Origin: an uncultured Saprospiraceae bacterium
Lineage (GTDB): Bacteria > Bacteroidota > Bacteroidia > Chitinophagales > Saprospiraceae
DNA: 64,000 nt
NCBI GenBank assembly: GCA_937928405.1
Contig: CALFWZ010000079.1
Span: 1 to 64,000, forward strand
Direction: 5' to 3'
Shown piece after piece: positions 16,147 through 27,108 of this stretch (positions within the stretch are counted from its first letter, which is position 1; every line of letters starts with the position of its first letter). A model generated the notes under the pieces. It saw nothing but the letters and a program-made list of their open reading frames with translations. It ran no database searches and was not told where the DNA came from. The position numbers and the translations under genes are program-made.

Positions 16147-18549
16147 ATGATGTTAACGAATATTTTATCATTAACGCTCCGAAGATTTTCCAAACAAGGA
16201 AAACATTTTGTTATCAGTCTTCTTTCGTTATCAGTTGGGATTGCTTCTATTATATTGATGTTGTTTTATATTCAGTATGAACAATCGTACGATAAATTTA
16301 ACCCTAATCATGATAGGATACATCGAGTAGAAAGAATTTCGATCAACGGATCTGGAAATACTACTTGGGATTCGACTCCTTATAGGTTAGCGGATGATTT
16401 GCAAAAAAACTTCCCTGAAATTACCAAGACAGCCTGTATGGCAATGACCGGAAATTTCTTTTCATTAAACAATCAATTGGTTTATGAAAATGATGGGATA
16501 TATGCAGATAATTCAGCACTCGATCTGTTTGGATTTGATTTGATTCAAGGTGATAAAAACTCTGCACTCAAAGAACCTATGAGCATTGTGCTTTCGAAGT
16601 CGCTCGCAGAAAAAATACTGCCAAGCGGAAATATCGTTGGAAAGGATTTAAAAATTGATAAGAAATTTACTTTTAAGGTAACCGGAGTTTATACCGACTA
16701 TCCAGAGAACTCTCACCTTAAAGCCAACTATTTACTCTCTTTTGATTCCTATGACGAAGTGGCTGGTTACAGCCGAAATGAAAGTTGGACAAATAATAAC
16801 GCTTCAATTTATGTGTTACTCAATGAAGGATCAGTTGGTGATCACGTTTCTCATAAAATAAAAGATGTTTTGACAGACAATCTGAATATGAAAGAAGGGG
16901 AACAAGAGATGTTAGGCCTAAGACCTTTGGTTGAAATTTATTCCAATTCTAAGTGGGTTAGAAATGACAAGATGCTGGGAAGGAGAAATGATAGTACCAT
17001 GTTATACTTGTTTTTTGGAGTCGCCTTATTTACCATGTTGATCACCGTAGTTAATTATATTAATTCTGTGACGGCTCAATTGCTAGGAAGAGAAAAGGAA
17101 ATTGCGATAAAAAAAGTATTGAGTATTTCGAAAAACAAACTAAGACAACAGTTTGTCATTGAATCTTGTTTTGAAGTATTAATTGCTTTCTTTTTGGCGA
17201 TCGGACTTGTCTATATTGCAATACCCATTTTCAATACTGTCGTGGCCAGAGATATCGTTATACCGTTTTTTGAAGAATGGAAGTTCTTCCTTGGGGTATT
17301 GGGGGGCGCTCTTTTATTAGCGACACTAGTCGGACTTTATCCGGTGGTCTTTCTCTCTTCCTTGAAAATTTCATCTTTTCTCCAAGGTGTTTCATCTCTG
17401 AATCGTCGCAAAAAAATGAGAAAAGGATTATTGATACTACAGCTGACTTTTGCCATACCTTTAGTGCTTTCAGCGTTACTATTTATTGATCAAATAAATT
17501 ATCTGGAGAACAAAGACCTAGGCTTCAGTAAAGAAAGTTTACTAGTTTCAAGTTTGACGCTAGAAACGGAAGCGGATAAAGCCAAGTTCGACGTAGTGAA
17601 AAACACCCTTCTTCGGGATCCTGAAATTTTAAATGTATCGATCGCTAACTCAGGCCCCTTTGCAGGAGGGTATGAAAAGGAAGTAAACTGGGACGTAAAT
17701 GAACCTGAAAAAAGCCTCCAATTAAGAAGTCATGATGTTGATTATGATTTTCTGGATACGTATAAAATGACCTTGTTGGAAGGACGAAATTTTTCGAAAG
17801 AAAAATCAACAGATATTGAAAAAGCTTGTATTGTCAACGAAACTGCACTTAAACAATTTGGTTGGACCGCTGGAGCTGGACAAAAAATAAAAATAGAAGG
17901 TAAACAATATGATGTAGTAGGAACCGTCAAGGATTTTCATGATTACACCTTGTTTTATGCAATTCCTCCACTAGTACTTACCTTATATGATTCTCAAACA
18001 AATCGTGCCTACGTAAGTGTAAAAGTAGCTGCTAATGCCAGTGCAAATGCACAAAGAAAAGTAAATGCAGCATTTAACGAATACTATCCTAACACAGCAA
18101 TTGATTTTGGATTTTTTGATAGAAAATTTAATGGAGATCAATTCTTTACCATCTTAAAAAGCATGTCTAAGGTTTTTATCTTCTTCGCTTTTCTCGTTGT
18201 TTTTCAAGCCATAATTGGACTTTATAATCTAGTTTCTTTTTCCTTGAAAATTCAACGCAAAACAATCGCTATTCACAAGGTCATGGGAGCAGGAAATTCT
18301 AGCCTGTTTGCATTTTTGACCAAAGAATACCTCATTTTATTTGCGATCGCTGTGGCGATTAGTTTGACAGGTGTGACTATACTCAATACCCTGACCTCTG
18401 ATATGCTGGTCTACAAAGTAGACGCTAATCCTGTCAGAACAGTTATAGCGGTAGTCGCGATCTTACTCTTCTTGATTTTAACAATCTCAGGAAAAATATT
18501 TCAGGCCTCTCGACAAAACCCTGTCGTGGACCTAAAAGCTGACAATTAA
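16147..18549 (+). CDS. MacB/FtsX-type ABC transporter permease
   Basis: An 800-residue permease of the two-lobed type common in Bacteroidota. After a short cytosolic start there is a first membrane helix (about 22-42), a large periplasmic domain (about 45-280, MacB-like), three helices with the FtsX motif REKEIAIKKVL, another helix near 430, a second periplasmic domain (about 450-675) and three terminal helices with a repeated FtsX motif KTIAIHKVMGA. Such proteins need a separate ATPase, and none is encoded beside it; the fused ATPase of the preceding exporter is of another family. The partner may lie beyond the right edge, next to the TolC and HlyD genes. Export of, or self-protection from, the peptide is likely. 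Confidence 0.87.
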   Translation: MMLTNILSLTLRRFSKQGKHFVISLLSLSVGIASIILMLFYIQYEQSYDKFNPNHDRIHRVERISINGSGNTTWDSTPYRLADDLQKNFPEITKTACMAMTGNFFSLNNQLVYENDGIYADNSALDLFGFDLIQGDKNSALKEPMSIVLSKSLAEKILPSGNIVGKDLKIDKKFTFKVTGVYTDYPENSHLKANYLLSFDSYDEVAGYSRNESWTNNNASIYVLLNEGSVGDHVSHKIKDVLTDNLNMKEGEQEMLGLRPLVEIYSNSKWVRNDKMLGRRNDSTMLYLFFGVALFTMLITVVNYINSVTAQLLGREKEIAIKKVLSISKNKLRQQFVIESCFEVLIAFFLAIGLVYIAIPIFNTVVARDIVIPFFEEWKFFLGVLGGALLLATLVGLYPVVFLSSLKISSFLQGVSSLNRRKKMRKGLLILQLTFAIPLVLSALLFIDQINYLENKDLGFSKESLLVSSLTLETEADKAKFDVVKNTLLRDPEILNVSIANSGPFAGGYEKEVNWDVNEPEKSLQLRSHDVDYDFLDTYKMTLLEGRNFSKEKSTDIEKACIVNETALKQFGWTAGAGQKIKIEGKQYDVVGTVKDFHDYTLFYAIPPLVLTLYDSQTNRAYVSVKVAANASANAQRKVNAAFNEYYPNTAIDFGFFDRKFNGDQFFTILKSMSKVFIFFAFLVVFQAIIGLYNLVSFSLKIQRKTIAIHKVMGAGNSSLFAFLTKEYLILFAIAVAISLTGVTILNTLTSDMLVYKVDANPVRTVIAVVAILLFLILTISGKIFQASRQNPVVDLKADN

Positions 18550-18861
18550 ATTGAATTGTAGAAAACTTGTTAGATTTTTTAAACATAGGTGATAATAGTT
18601 TAAACATAATCAGATAACTGCACCTCACAGAAAATAAATATCTCAACAAGCTTTTAAACAAATTCGATGATTAACTAGGGTTTTCATTTCTTTTATAGAT
18701 GATGATTTCTGGCAGCTAGATATAAGTAACCGCCATATAGTTACTTAATATTTAGTCCCTAATTCTTTTTGCCATATGAGTGATTCACGTAGAGCTTTCT
18801 ATTAGAAAGCTCTACCACTCTTCTTCTCAAATGTTTATCAATTACCATCAATAATAAAATT
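18550..18861 (+). promoter_or_regulatory. 312-nt leader of the PKS gene with two perfect hairpins
   Basis: TAAGTAAC (18723-18730) pairs with GTTACTTA (18740-18747). GTAGAGCTTTCT (18789-18800) pairs with AGAAAGCTCTAC (18804-18815), a 12-bp perfect stem with a 3-nt loop, 46 nt before the start codon. Neither is followed by a T run. The length of the spacer would allow an internal promoter, but no exact -7 box is visible. Confidence 0.5.
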
Positions 18862-21800
18862 ATGAACAAGCATAATGAACCAATAGCTATCGTTGGAATG
18901 GGATGTCGTTTTCCTGGTTCTGGTTCTTCCCCAGAAAAATTTTGGGAATTACTACTCAATAAAACCAATGCCATTATTGATGTACCATCGGATCGATGGG
19001 ACAATAGAAGGTTTTATCATGATGATGATGGAAAACCAGGAAAAACAAGATGTAAAAAAGGTGGTTTTTTGGCTGAAGATATCAGTCAGTTTGATTCCTT
19101 ATTTTTTGGCATCTCACCTAGACAAGGAGAATGTTTAGATCCTCAATCTAGATTATTATTGGAGGTTTCTTACGAAGCATTTGAAGATGCAGGCATGACC
19201 TTAGAGGAGCTGAAAGGTTCTAATACCGGCGTGTTTGTTGGTTGTTTTACTTTTGATAATAGTGTCTTGCAAATAGCACATGGTAATGATAAAATAATGG
19301 ATTCCGATACCTCAACAGGATTGTCGTATACCATTTTATCCAACCGTATTTCTTATGCCTTTGACCTGAAAGGGCCTTCGCTTTCTATCGATACGGCTTG
19401 TTCTTCTTCTTTGGTTTCACTTCATTACGCTTGTCAAAGTTTGTGGAATGGAGAAACTGAAAGATGTGTGGTGGGAGGCGTCAATCTAATATTATTGCCG
19501 TATAACTCCGTTTCTATGAGTAAAGGTATGTTCTTGTCAAAAGATGGTAGTTGCAAAGCTTTTGATGATCGAGCCAACGGATATGTAAGAAGTGAAGGTG
19601 CAGGCGCCGTCATTATCAAACCATTGAGCCAAGCAGTCAAAGATGGTGATAGAATCTATTCTGTGATCCTTGGTACGGGTGTCAATCAAGATGGCCAAAC
19701 CAACGGTATGACGGTCCCTAATAAATCTGCCCAAAAAGCACTGATCAAAAAAATATACAAAGAACAAAATATAAATCCCAAAGACATCCACTATTTTGAA
19801 GCACATGGAACAGGAACACCCGTTGGTGATCCACTTGAGTTTTCTGCCATCAACGAGGTCTTAGCAGAAAGTGGCGAGGTGGAAGAAAAATGCCTTTTAG
19901 GTTCTGTTAAAACAAATATTGGACACCTAGAAGCAGGCGCTAGCATCGCAGGACTTATTAAAACCTCACTATGCTTGCATCATAATGCCGTACCGGCAAA
20001 CTTACATTTTGAAAACCCGAACCCGGCCTTAAATTATGAAGAAAGTTTGTTGAAAATCCCTACCGAATTAGAACACCTTCCAGCTGGTAGATCTTCTCTA
20101 GCATCTATCAATTCATTTGGATATGGAGGTACGAATGCACACGCAGTCTTAAAACAATATGATCCAGCAACTGCCAATAAAACACAAGAAAATAATGGGG
20201 TGAAAAATGATCAATTTATTTTCCCTATTTCTGCTAAAAATAAAACAGCGTTAAAACAACTTGCTTCAGCGTACAAATCTTTTATCGGAGAAAATAGCGA
20301 CAAATTTGAAAATATTCTTAGTAATACCATTTATCGGAGAACACATTTCTCTAATCGCTTGGCCATTACTGCTGCGTCCCAAGAAGAGCTGGTCGAAAAA
20401 TTAGAAGCTTACGAAGAAGATATTTTGATAGCAGGAGTGGTCGAAAATCGAATAGCTAAAACAGCATCTAAAATAGCATTTGTCTATACAGGTATGGGAC
20501 CTCAATGGTGGAAGATGGGCCGAGAAATGATGGAAAAAGAACCGGTTTTTTATGATGCAGTTAAGGAATGTGATCTTCACTTTAAAGCAATTGCAGGTTG
20601 GTCTATTCTAGAAGAATTACAACAACCAGAAGAGTCTTCTAAAATTAAAGAAACGCATATCGCACAACCTGCCAATTTTGTTATTCAGGTGGCCTTGACG
20701 CGTTTGTTAGCACATTATGGTGTTCAGCCAGAAGCAGTCGTGGGCCATAGTGTCGGTGAAGTGGCATCCGCTTATATCTCCGGTGCTTTGTCGCTGAAAG
20801 ATGCTTTAACTGTTAGTTTTCATAGAAGTCGGTTGCAAGGTACTACCGCTGGAAAAGGAACAATGGTAGCAGTAGGTTTAAGTGAGCCAGAAAGTCTCAA
20901 AATGATTAATGGATACAACAATGTTTCTATTGCAGCCATCAATAGTCCTAGTTCTATGACCCTTGCCGGGGATGATGAAAACGTCCAGAAAATTGCTAAG
21001 AAGTGTGAGGAGATGGGCGTATTTAATAGAGTGCTAGAAGTAGCCGTCCCTTATCATAGTCCTGTTATGTCACTTATCAAAGACGAGTTGTTGGTGACTA
21101 CTAGCGAAACGCAAGGTCAGGCAACGACGGTTGATTTATACTCAACGGTAACAGGCGAAAAAATAGAAGGAACTGAAATTAATAATCAATACTGGTGGCG
21201 TAATGTACGGGAGCCGGTTCGTTTCTCTAAGACCATAGATTCATTGGTGGAAGATGGTTATAATGTTTTTGTTGAAATCGGACCGCATCCAGTACTTAGA
21301 AATTCTATTACTCAATGTGTTGGAGAGCAAAACCCCATTCATCTAATTCAAACACTCAATAAAAAGAAGAGCGAAGAAGTAGCGCATTTTTATGAAAACT
21401 TAAATCAGTTGTACACACTAGGTTTTCAACTAAAATGGGATAATTGGGTGGACCGTTTACCACATATGCCTTTGCCTGCCTATCCTTGGCAAAGAGAGCA
21501 TCTTTGGAGAGAAACCAAAGCATCTAAAGAATTACGCTTGGGCAGACCAGGAAACGTTTTTCTTAATCGCCTAGTCAATGCTCCACAAACGACCTACCAA
21601 GTGGAATTGAATAAATACTATTTCCCATTTTTAGTGGATCACACGATTCAAGATCGAAAAGTTTTTCCAGGGGCAGCTTATATAACCGCAGGGATCGCTT
21701 TATCACAGAAAGTTATTAAAAATGAATTTCCTTTAACGATTGAAAATATTGCTTTCCATCAAATGTTGACCGTCGATGAGACGAAAGTACAAAACCTGTA

Positions 21801-24800
21801 CACCTCATTTGATTCGAAAAACTATGGATATAGCGTTTATAGTAAAGAAGATCAAGATGACGCATTTTGGGTGAAGAGAGCAACCGGTAAACTGGTCGTT
21901 GGCAAACAACATGCAAAAACAGAAAAACTAGATCTTGAAAAATTCATTAGTCAGATGACAAGTGTAGTGACCGAAGAAGAGGTCTATGCTAAACTCAACA
22001 AAGGAATGTTGAACTTAGGACCATTTTTCAATACCGTCAAAGAGATCCATGTCAATGGCAATGAATCAATGGCAAGAATACAAGCTCATCCTGACGTACG
22101 TGTCACCGAAGCTGACCATGAATATATTATGCATCCTACTTTGTTAGATGGATGTTTTCAGGCGCTGGCAGGCTTTGATGATGGCTATGAGCGAACAGAT
22201 TTTGTACCAGTTTCTATTGATAAGGTACATGTCTATGCGACTCCTGCTGATGAATTATATTGTCACGCTGTTTTACGATATTCTGATGAAAAGGTCGTCA
22301 GTGCAGATATGTATATATACAACTCAGACGGAACGATTGCCGTAGAAGTGGAAGACTTTAGATGTCAGGGTATTACACCAGATAAAATCGAAGCGCCTAG
22401 TAACATTGCCGAAAAATTTGTTTATCCTGAATGGGTAAAAGAGGAAAAAACAGAAACCACTCAAACTACTAATTCGGAAGCTGTTTATTATATACTTACG
22501 CCAGACCTTACCACCGCCTTACCATTTGTCAATGATTTTTCAGAAGACCATGTTGTACTTGAATTAGGTACCGAGTTTAAAAAAATAACTAACGATCATT
22601 ATAAGTTTGATCTTAGTAACATGGAAGCACTGACCCAAATCATTAATACCAATCAAAAAATAATTTTAGTATCGCTTTTAAATCTTGAGGTGCCCAAAAA
22701 TTGGGATGCTAAGGTAAGCGAGATATGTATAGACTTAGCTAATCCAATCATGGAAATGGCTCGCTTTATTTATGATAATGCTGCTCAAACAGTTAGCCTC
22801 AATATCTTGACTAAAGACAGTCAGAAAGTTACGGATAACGATCAGATCACCAATGGTGCGTTAAGTATCGTGTATGGACTTGGCCGAACCTTGGTCAATG
22901 AAATGCCAAATGCGGAAGTTCGTTTAGTAGATTTAAAATCAACCGAAGATACTTCTTCTACCCTTGATTTGATTGCTAAAAGAATGGACCAAACGGTTGG
23001 AAGATTTGAAGAATTGTCAGTACGAAATGGAAGCACGTATCTCAAGAAATTTGTAAAGGGAGAAAGTGTTGAGAAAGTGTCCTTGTCTGAAGAGATTGTT
23101 TTTCAAGATCGAAACCTACAGCTTTTGGCATCGAAACGAAGCGGAATTGATGGATTGAAATTTGTTGCCGCTGAGCGAGAAGCACCAGCCTCAGGACAGA
23201 TTGAAATTTTGATTGACCGTACTTCTGTTGATGCTAAAGATTGCCTGAAAGTATTAGGCAAGATGGAATTGAAAACAATCGAAGGAACCTATACAGAAGA
23301 AGCCTTAGGAATGGTTTGTTACGGAATGATAACACGAATAGGAGAGGGTGTAACTAAATTTGGCGTAGGAGATAAAGTAATGGCGATTGCTGGAGGAACT
23401 TTCCAAACGCATACCAATACCGCTGCTTTATTGGCTATCCATAGGCCGGACAATTTAAAAGAAGATGAATCTCAAGCGCTGTATAGTTATTTAACGGCCC
23501 TCTATAGTTTAAAAGAAAAAGCAAGACTTCGAAAAGGAGATAAAGTATTGATCCATCATGCAGCAAAAGGAGTTGGATTGGCAGCGGTCAACTATGCAAA
23601 ACTAATGGGAGCCGAAATATTTGCGACGGCTCAATCAGAAAAGAACAGTGACTACTTACGGTCCATCGGAGTAGAACATATTTTTAGCGCGCATGATCTT
23701 TCATTTGCCAAGAAAATACTGGAACGTACAGAGGGTAAAGGGGTGAATGTTGTTTTAAGTGATTTGTCAGGTGAGATGATCTATCAAAACTTTTCCGTCT
23801 TAGCACCTTATGGCATGTACCTTGAATTAGGTAAAAACGAAGACGCGCTACTTCCTACAAAGTTTTTCCATAAAAATCTTTCTTACACCGTGATTAATAT
23901 GGACAAAATGTGTAAGGATCGTCCCGAAAAAATCAACTTTCTTTTAACTCGATTACAGGAATATTTTGAGTCAAATAAACTACCACCATTACCTGCTACT
24001 TGCTTTGGAGCTGATAAAGTATCCGATGCGTTCCATCTGATCAATAAAGGTGAAAACATTGGAGAAGTAGTGCTCAACTTTAAAAACCAAAAGGTAAACG
24101 TTGATCGTAAAAATGTGGTCGTCAATCCCAATGGTAGTTATTTAATTACGGGCGGTACCCGAGGTCTAGGATTGGAAATTGGAAAATGGCTCGCAGACAA
24201 TGGCGCTAAAAATATAGCCTTACTAAGTCGTAGTGGTCTCAAAGAAGCGTATGCCAAACAGACCGTTGAAGCCTTATTGAAACGGGGCGTAAACGTAAAA
24301 GTATATAGTGCCGATATCGGTGATGCTCAACAAATGGCAACCGTATTTACCCAGATGGAAGAACAAATGCCAAAGCTTGCCGGAATCTTTCATGGTGCTA
24401 TGGTATTGGATGATGCGTATTTGTTGGATTTAAATGAGTCTAGATTTAGAAAATCATTCGGTCCAAAGGTGGATGGAGCAATTAATCTTTTCGATCTGAC
24501 CAAGGACATGCATCTAGACTATTTTGTGCTATTCTCTTCTATCTCTTCTTTGATTGGTAATGTTGGACAAGGCAATTATGTGGCGGCCAACGCCTTCTTA
24601 GATTCATTCGCTGAATACTCGAGAAGCGAAGGCGTAAATGCCATCGCACTTAACTTGGGCGTGATGAGAGAATCAGGGGTCGTTTCTAGAAATGAAAAAC
24701 TAGGAAAAATGTTAGAAAACATTGGTACGCTTGGACTAACGAATGAAATGTTTTTCACAGGGTTAAAATCTATCTTAGAAGATAAACCAACGCAGGTAGG

Positions 24801-25233
24801 CTTCTTCAATTTAGATTGGGAAACATTCTCTCAAAACACAGGTGATAGTTCTAAATTCCTATTCGGAAATATTTTTGCCACTGAAGGTGGAATCAATAAT
24901 GGACTGACAGAAGAACAAGAATTGTTTTTAGAAAATCTCACAGGAGTAGGAGCGTCAGAACAAATCAAGTTTGTAGCAGGCGGATTGATCGAGGAAATTT
25001 GTGCGATCTTAAAAATTAGAAAAGAAAAAGTAGATACTGGCGTTGGTGTGAATTTCTTAGGAGTAGATTCCATTCTGGCAGCTGAATTGATTATCAATAT
25101 CAAAAAGAAATTTATTGTTGAAATTCTTCCGATTGAATTTCTCTCTGGACCTTCTATTGATGAATTGTCGCGAATTGTGTTGGGAAGATTGCAAAAGCAA
25201 TTTCTAACAGCAGATAACGAAGCACTCGTTTAA
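18862..25233 (+). CDS. Highly reducing type I polyketide synthase, KS-AT-DH-ER-KR-ACP
   Basis: A 2123-residue single module with all reductive domains. KS: Cys180 (DTACSSS), His315 (EAHGTGT), His355 (NIGHLEAG). AT: Ser630 in GHSVG; the specificity loop reads VPYHSPVM, neither the usual malonyl HAFH nor methylmalonyl YASH. DH: His927 in HTIQDRKVFPGA (Asp where Gly is usual) and Asp1096 in LLDGCFQ. ER: NADPH loop HHAAKGVGLAA at 1565-1575. KR: TGGTRGLG at 1763-1770, Ser1893, Tyr1906, with LDD typical of B-type KRs. ACP: Ser2070 in GVDSI. One full module beside a fatty-acyl ligase suggests either iterative synthesis of a saturated chain or one two-carbon extension of a loaded acyl group. There is no terminal TE, so the chain must pass on to the ACP-C protein. 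Confidence 0.92.
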   Translation: MNKHNEPIAIVGMGCRFPGSGSSPEKFWELLLNKTNAIIDVPSDRWDNRRFYHDDDGKPGKTRCKKGGFLAEDISQFDSLFFGISPRQGECLDPQSRLLLEVSYEAFEDAGMTLEELKGSNTGVFVGCFTFDNSVLQIAHGNDKIMDSDTSTGLSYTILSNRISYAFDLKGPSLSIDTACSSSLVSLHYACQSLWNGETERCVVGGVNLILLPYNSVSMSKGMFLSKDGSCKAFDDRANGYVRSEGAGAVIIKPLSQAVKDGDRIYSVILGTGVNQDGQTNGMTVPNKSAQKALIKKIYKEQNINPKDIHYFEAHGTGTPVGDPLEFSAINEVLAESGEVEEKCLLGSVKTNIGHLEAGASIAGLIKTSLCLHHNAVPANLHFENPNPALNYEESLLKIPTELEHLPAGRSSLASINSFGYGGTNAHAVLKQYDPATANKTQENNGVKNDQFIFPISAKNKTALKQLASAYKSFIGENSDKFENILSNTIYRRTHFSNRLAITAASQEELVEKLEAYEEDILIAGVVENRIAKTASKIAFVYTGMGPQWWKMGREMMEKEPVFYDAVKECDLHFKAIAGWSILEELQQPEESSKIKETHIAQPANFVIQVALTRLLAHYGVQPEAVVGHSVGEVASAYISGALSLKDALTVSFHRSRLQGTTAGKGTMVAVGLSEPESLKMINGYNNVSIAAINSPSSMTLAGDDENVQKIAKKCEEMGVFNRVLEVAVPYHSPVMSLIKDELLVTTSETQGQATTVDLYSTVTGEKIEGTEINNQYWWRNVREPVRFSKTIDSLVEDGYNVFVEIGPHPVLRNSITQCVGEQNPIHLIQTLNKKKSEEVAHFYENLNQLYTLGFQLKWDNWVDRLPHMPLPAYPWQREHLWRETKASKELRLGRPGNVFLNRLVNAPQTTYQVELNKYYFPFLVDHTIQDRKVFPGAAYITAGIALSQKVIKNEFPLTIENIAFHQMLTVDETKVQNLYTSFDSKNYGYSVYSKEDQDDAFWVKRATGKLVVGKQHAKTEKLDLEKFISQMTSVVTEEEVYAKLNKGMLNLGPFFNTVKEIHVNGNESMARIQAHPDVRVTEADHEYIMHPTLLDGCFQALAGFDDGYERTDFVPVSIDKVHVYATPADELYCHAVLRYSDEKVVSADMYIYNSDGTIAVEVEDFRCQGITPDKIEAPSNIAEKFVYPEWVKEEKTETTQTTNSEAVYYILTPDLTTALPFVNDFSEDHVVLELGTEFKKITNDHYKFDLSNMEALTQIINTNQKIILVSLLNLEVPKNWDAKVSEICIDLANPIMEMARFIYDNAAQTVSLNILTKDSQKVTDNDQITNGALSIVYGLGRTLVNEMPNAEVRLVDLKSTEDTSSTLDLIAKRMDQTVGRFEELSVRNGSTYLKKFVKGESVEKVSLSEEIVFQDRNLQLLASKRSGIDGLKFVAAEREAPASGQIEILIDRTSVDAKDCLKVLGKMELKTIEGTYTEEALGMVCYGMITRIGEGVTKFGVGDKVMAIAGGTFQTHTNTAALLAIHRPDNLKEDESQALYSYLTALYSLKEKARLRKGDKVLIHHAAKGVGLAAVNYAKLMGAEIFATAQSEKNSDYLRSIGVEHIFSAHDLSFAKKILERTEGKGVNVVLSDLSGEMIYQNFSVLAPYGMYLELGKNEDALLPTKFFHKNLSYTVINMDKMCKDRPEKINFLLTRLQEYFESNKLPPLPATCFGADKVSDAFHLINKGENIGEVVLNFKNQKVNVDRKNVVVNPNGSYLITGGTRGLGLEIGKWLADNGAKNIALLSRSGLKEAYAKQTVEALLKRGVNVKVYSADIGDAQQMATVFTQMEEQMPKLAGIFHGAMVLDDAYLLDLNESRFRKSFGPKVDGAINLFDLTKDMHLDYFVLFSSISSLIGNVGQGNYVAANAFLDSFAEYSRSEGVNAIALNLGVMRESGVVSRNEKLGKMLENIGTLGLTNEMFFTGLKSILEDKPTQVGFFNLDWETFSQNTGDSSKFLFGNIFATEGGINNGLTEEQELFLENLTGVGASEQIKFVAGGLIEEICAILKIRKEKVDTGVGVNFLGVDSILAAELIINIKKKFIVEILPIEFLSGPSIDELSRIVLGRLQKQFLTADNEALV

Positions 25234-25282
25234 ACGTCTAATCAAAAGAATTTCTCGATACACTATATCTATTCTAGATAAC

Positions 25283-25307
25283 TAATCTGCCATAGGTAAG
25301 CAGGTTA
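25283..25307 (+). promoter_or_regulatory. Hairpin before the acyl-AMP ligase gene
   Basis: TAATCTGC pairs with GCAGGTTA (one wobble) around CATAGGTAA. It ends 30 nt before the ATG at 25338 but only 9 nt before the ATG at 25317. The spacing seen elsewhere in the cluster therefore favours the later start. Confidence 0.45.
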
Positions 25308-25337
25308 ACCAATTCAATGATTCAACAAAATATAACA

Positions 25338-27044
25338 ATGACAACGTTAACAATTCAAGAGATATTGATCAAGAATATTGAATCAGGAGATAATAAAGGA
25401 ATTACTTTTATTGAAGGAAATGGGAATACCGACTTTTTATCTTATAAGCAATTGTATTTACAAGCACTATATGTTCTAAACGCCTTGCAGGAAAAAGGGA
25501 TAAAGCCAGGAAATGAATTGATGTTTCAGTTTAAATCCAATAAGTCTTTTCTAATCACTTTTTGGGCTTGTATCCTGGGTAAAATCATTCCGGTGCCGAT
25601 TACTTTTGGCGTTAATAAAGGTATTTTCAATAAGGTAATTAATGTTTGGAATACCTTGAATAATCCTTATTTGATTTCTGACTTTCCAACATGGCCTAAA
25701 AAAATATCACCCTATTTTGAAGCGGAGGAACAAACCTTAGGAGAGATTCACAATAATTTTATCTTATATCAAGATCTTAATTTTACGAAGAAAGGAACCA
25801 TTGTTCCTACTACCCTAAATGACTTGGCTTACCTACAGTTTTCATCCGGATCTACCGGAGACTCTAAAGGAGTGATGATCAAGCAAGAAAATCTTTTAGC
25901 CAATATTCAAAATCTCTCTACTTATCTCAAGGTAACGGAAGAAGATCGATTTTTGAGTTGGTTGCCAGTCACACATGATATGGGCTTGGTCTTGTTTCAC
26001 TTGCTTCCTTTGGTGAAAAATGTCGCTCAATGTTTGATGCCACCGTTTACATTTTTGACCTATCCTGAATTGTGGTTGAAGAGTTTTTCAGAATATAAAA
26101 CGACCGTTTCTGGGTCACCGAATTTTGGGTATAAATATGTATTGGATAGTCTCGAAGAAATGGAATTAGGGAAGCTCGATTTGTCCAGCCTTAGATTGTT
26201 GATTAATGGAGCCGAGCCAGTATCGGTAGATTTATGTAATCGTTTTTGCGAGGCATTTAAACCATATGGATTACAAGACAATATTATGCGGCCTGCCTAT
26301 GGACTTGCAGAAGCAGTGTTAGGTGTTTCGTTCTGGATTCATGATGAGCAGCCGCTAAAAAGCTATTATCTAGATCGGGATAAATTAGCGATTGGCAATA
26401 AAGTTGAATTTCTAGATCCTTCGGATAAAGGTGCAGCACCATTTGCGGATTTGGGACCTTCTTGGATGGAAATCAAAATAACGGATGAGCAGAACCGCGA
26501 ACTCCCAAAAGATACCCTAGGCATTGTACATCTACGTAGTAAAGATGTGACTTCGGGATATTATAACAAACCAGCAATCACGAGAGCAGTATTGTCAGAA
26601 GATGGATGGTTTAATACCGGAGATTTGGGATTGATACATGAAGAACATTTGGTGCTGACGGGAAGGATTAAGGAAATGATACTGGTCAGTGGACAAAATT
26701 ATTTCCCAAATGATCTAGATGAAATTCTGGAAGAGCTACCCTTCGTTAAATCAAAACAAATCGCTACCTGCGGTATTTTTAATGAAGATGCTCAGAAGGA
26801 TGAGATATATGTGTTTTTAAATTATCATGGAGATCTGTCTGAGTTTATAGGCATTGAAACTGAAATTAGAAAGCATATGACTTCTCGCACGCGCTTAGGA
26901 ATCAAAAAAGTGATTCCTGTCAAGGAAATACCGTTGACAACAAGCGGGAAAATTCAGCGACATATTTTGACAGATAATCTATTGAACGGAAGGTATGACC
27001 ACTTAATAGCTGATTTTGAGCCACTTACCTCTACGTTGTCATAG
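25338..27044 (+). CDS. Fatty-acyl-AMP ligase (FAAL)-like acyl-activating enzyme
   Basis: A 568-residue adenylate-forming enzyme (575 if the ATG at 25317 is used; the later ATG sits in the A-rich context usual here). The A3 loop FSSGSTGDSKGV begins at about residue 168. WLPVTHDMGLV, then PPFTFLTYPELWLKSFSEYKTTVSGSPNF, broken here as PELWLKSFSEY and TTVSGSPNF, is the FAAL signature (WLPLxHDMGL, PxxWLxxIS, SxPNFAY). The core ends with a GKIQR-type A10 motif carrying the catalytic Lys. FAALs activate a fatty acid and hand it to an ACP without CoA. The adjacent targets are the PKS ACP and the free-standing ACP at the start of the next gene. Confidence 0.88.
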   Translation: MTTLTIQEILIKNIESGDNKGITFIEGNGNTDFLSYKQLYLQALYVLNALQEKGIKPGNELMFQFKSNKSFLITFWACILGKIIPVPITFGVNKGIFNKVINVWNTLNNPYLISDFPTWPKKISPYFEAEEQTLGEIHNNFILYQDLNFTKKGTIVPTTLNDLAYLQFSSGSTGDSKGVMIKQENLLANIQNLSTYLKVTEEDRFLSWLPVTHDMGLVLFHLLPLVKNVAQCLMPPFTFLTYPELWLKSFSEYKTTVSGSPNFGYKYVLDSLEEMELGKLDLSSLRLLINGAEPVSVDLCNRFCEAFKPYGLQDNIMRPAYGLAEAVLGVSFWIHDEQPLKSYYLDRDKLAIGNKVEFLDPSDKGAAPFADLGPSWMEIKITDEQNRELPKDTLGIVHLRSKDVTSGYYNKPAITRAVLSEDGWFNTGDLGLIHEEHLVLTGRIKEMILVSGQNYFPNDLDEILEELPFVKSKQIATCGIFNEDAQKDEIYVFLNYHGDLSEFIGIETEIRKHMTSRTRLGIKKVIPVKEIPLTTSGKIQRHILTDNLLNGRYDHLIADFEPLTSTLS

Positions 27045-27108
27045 CGCCAATAGCAAAATTAAAAATAAATTTCTCTTACTAAATTTTTTATAAAATAATA
27101 CAGTAATC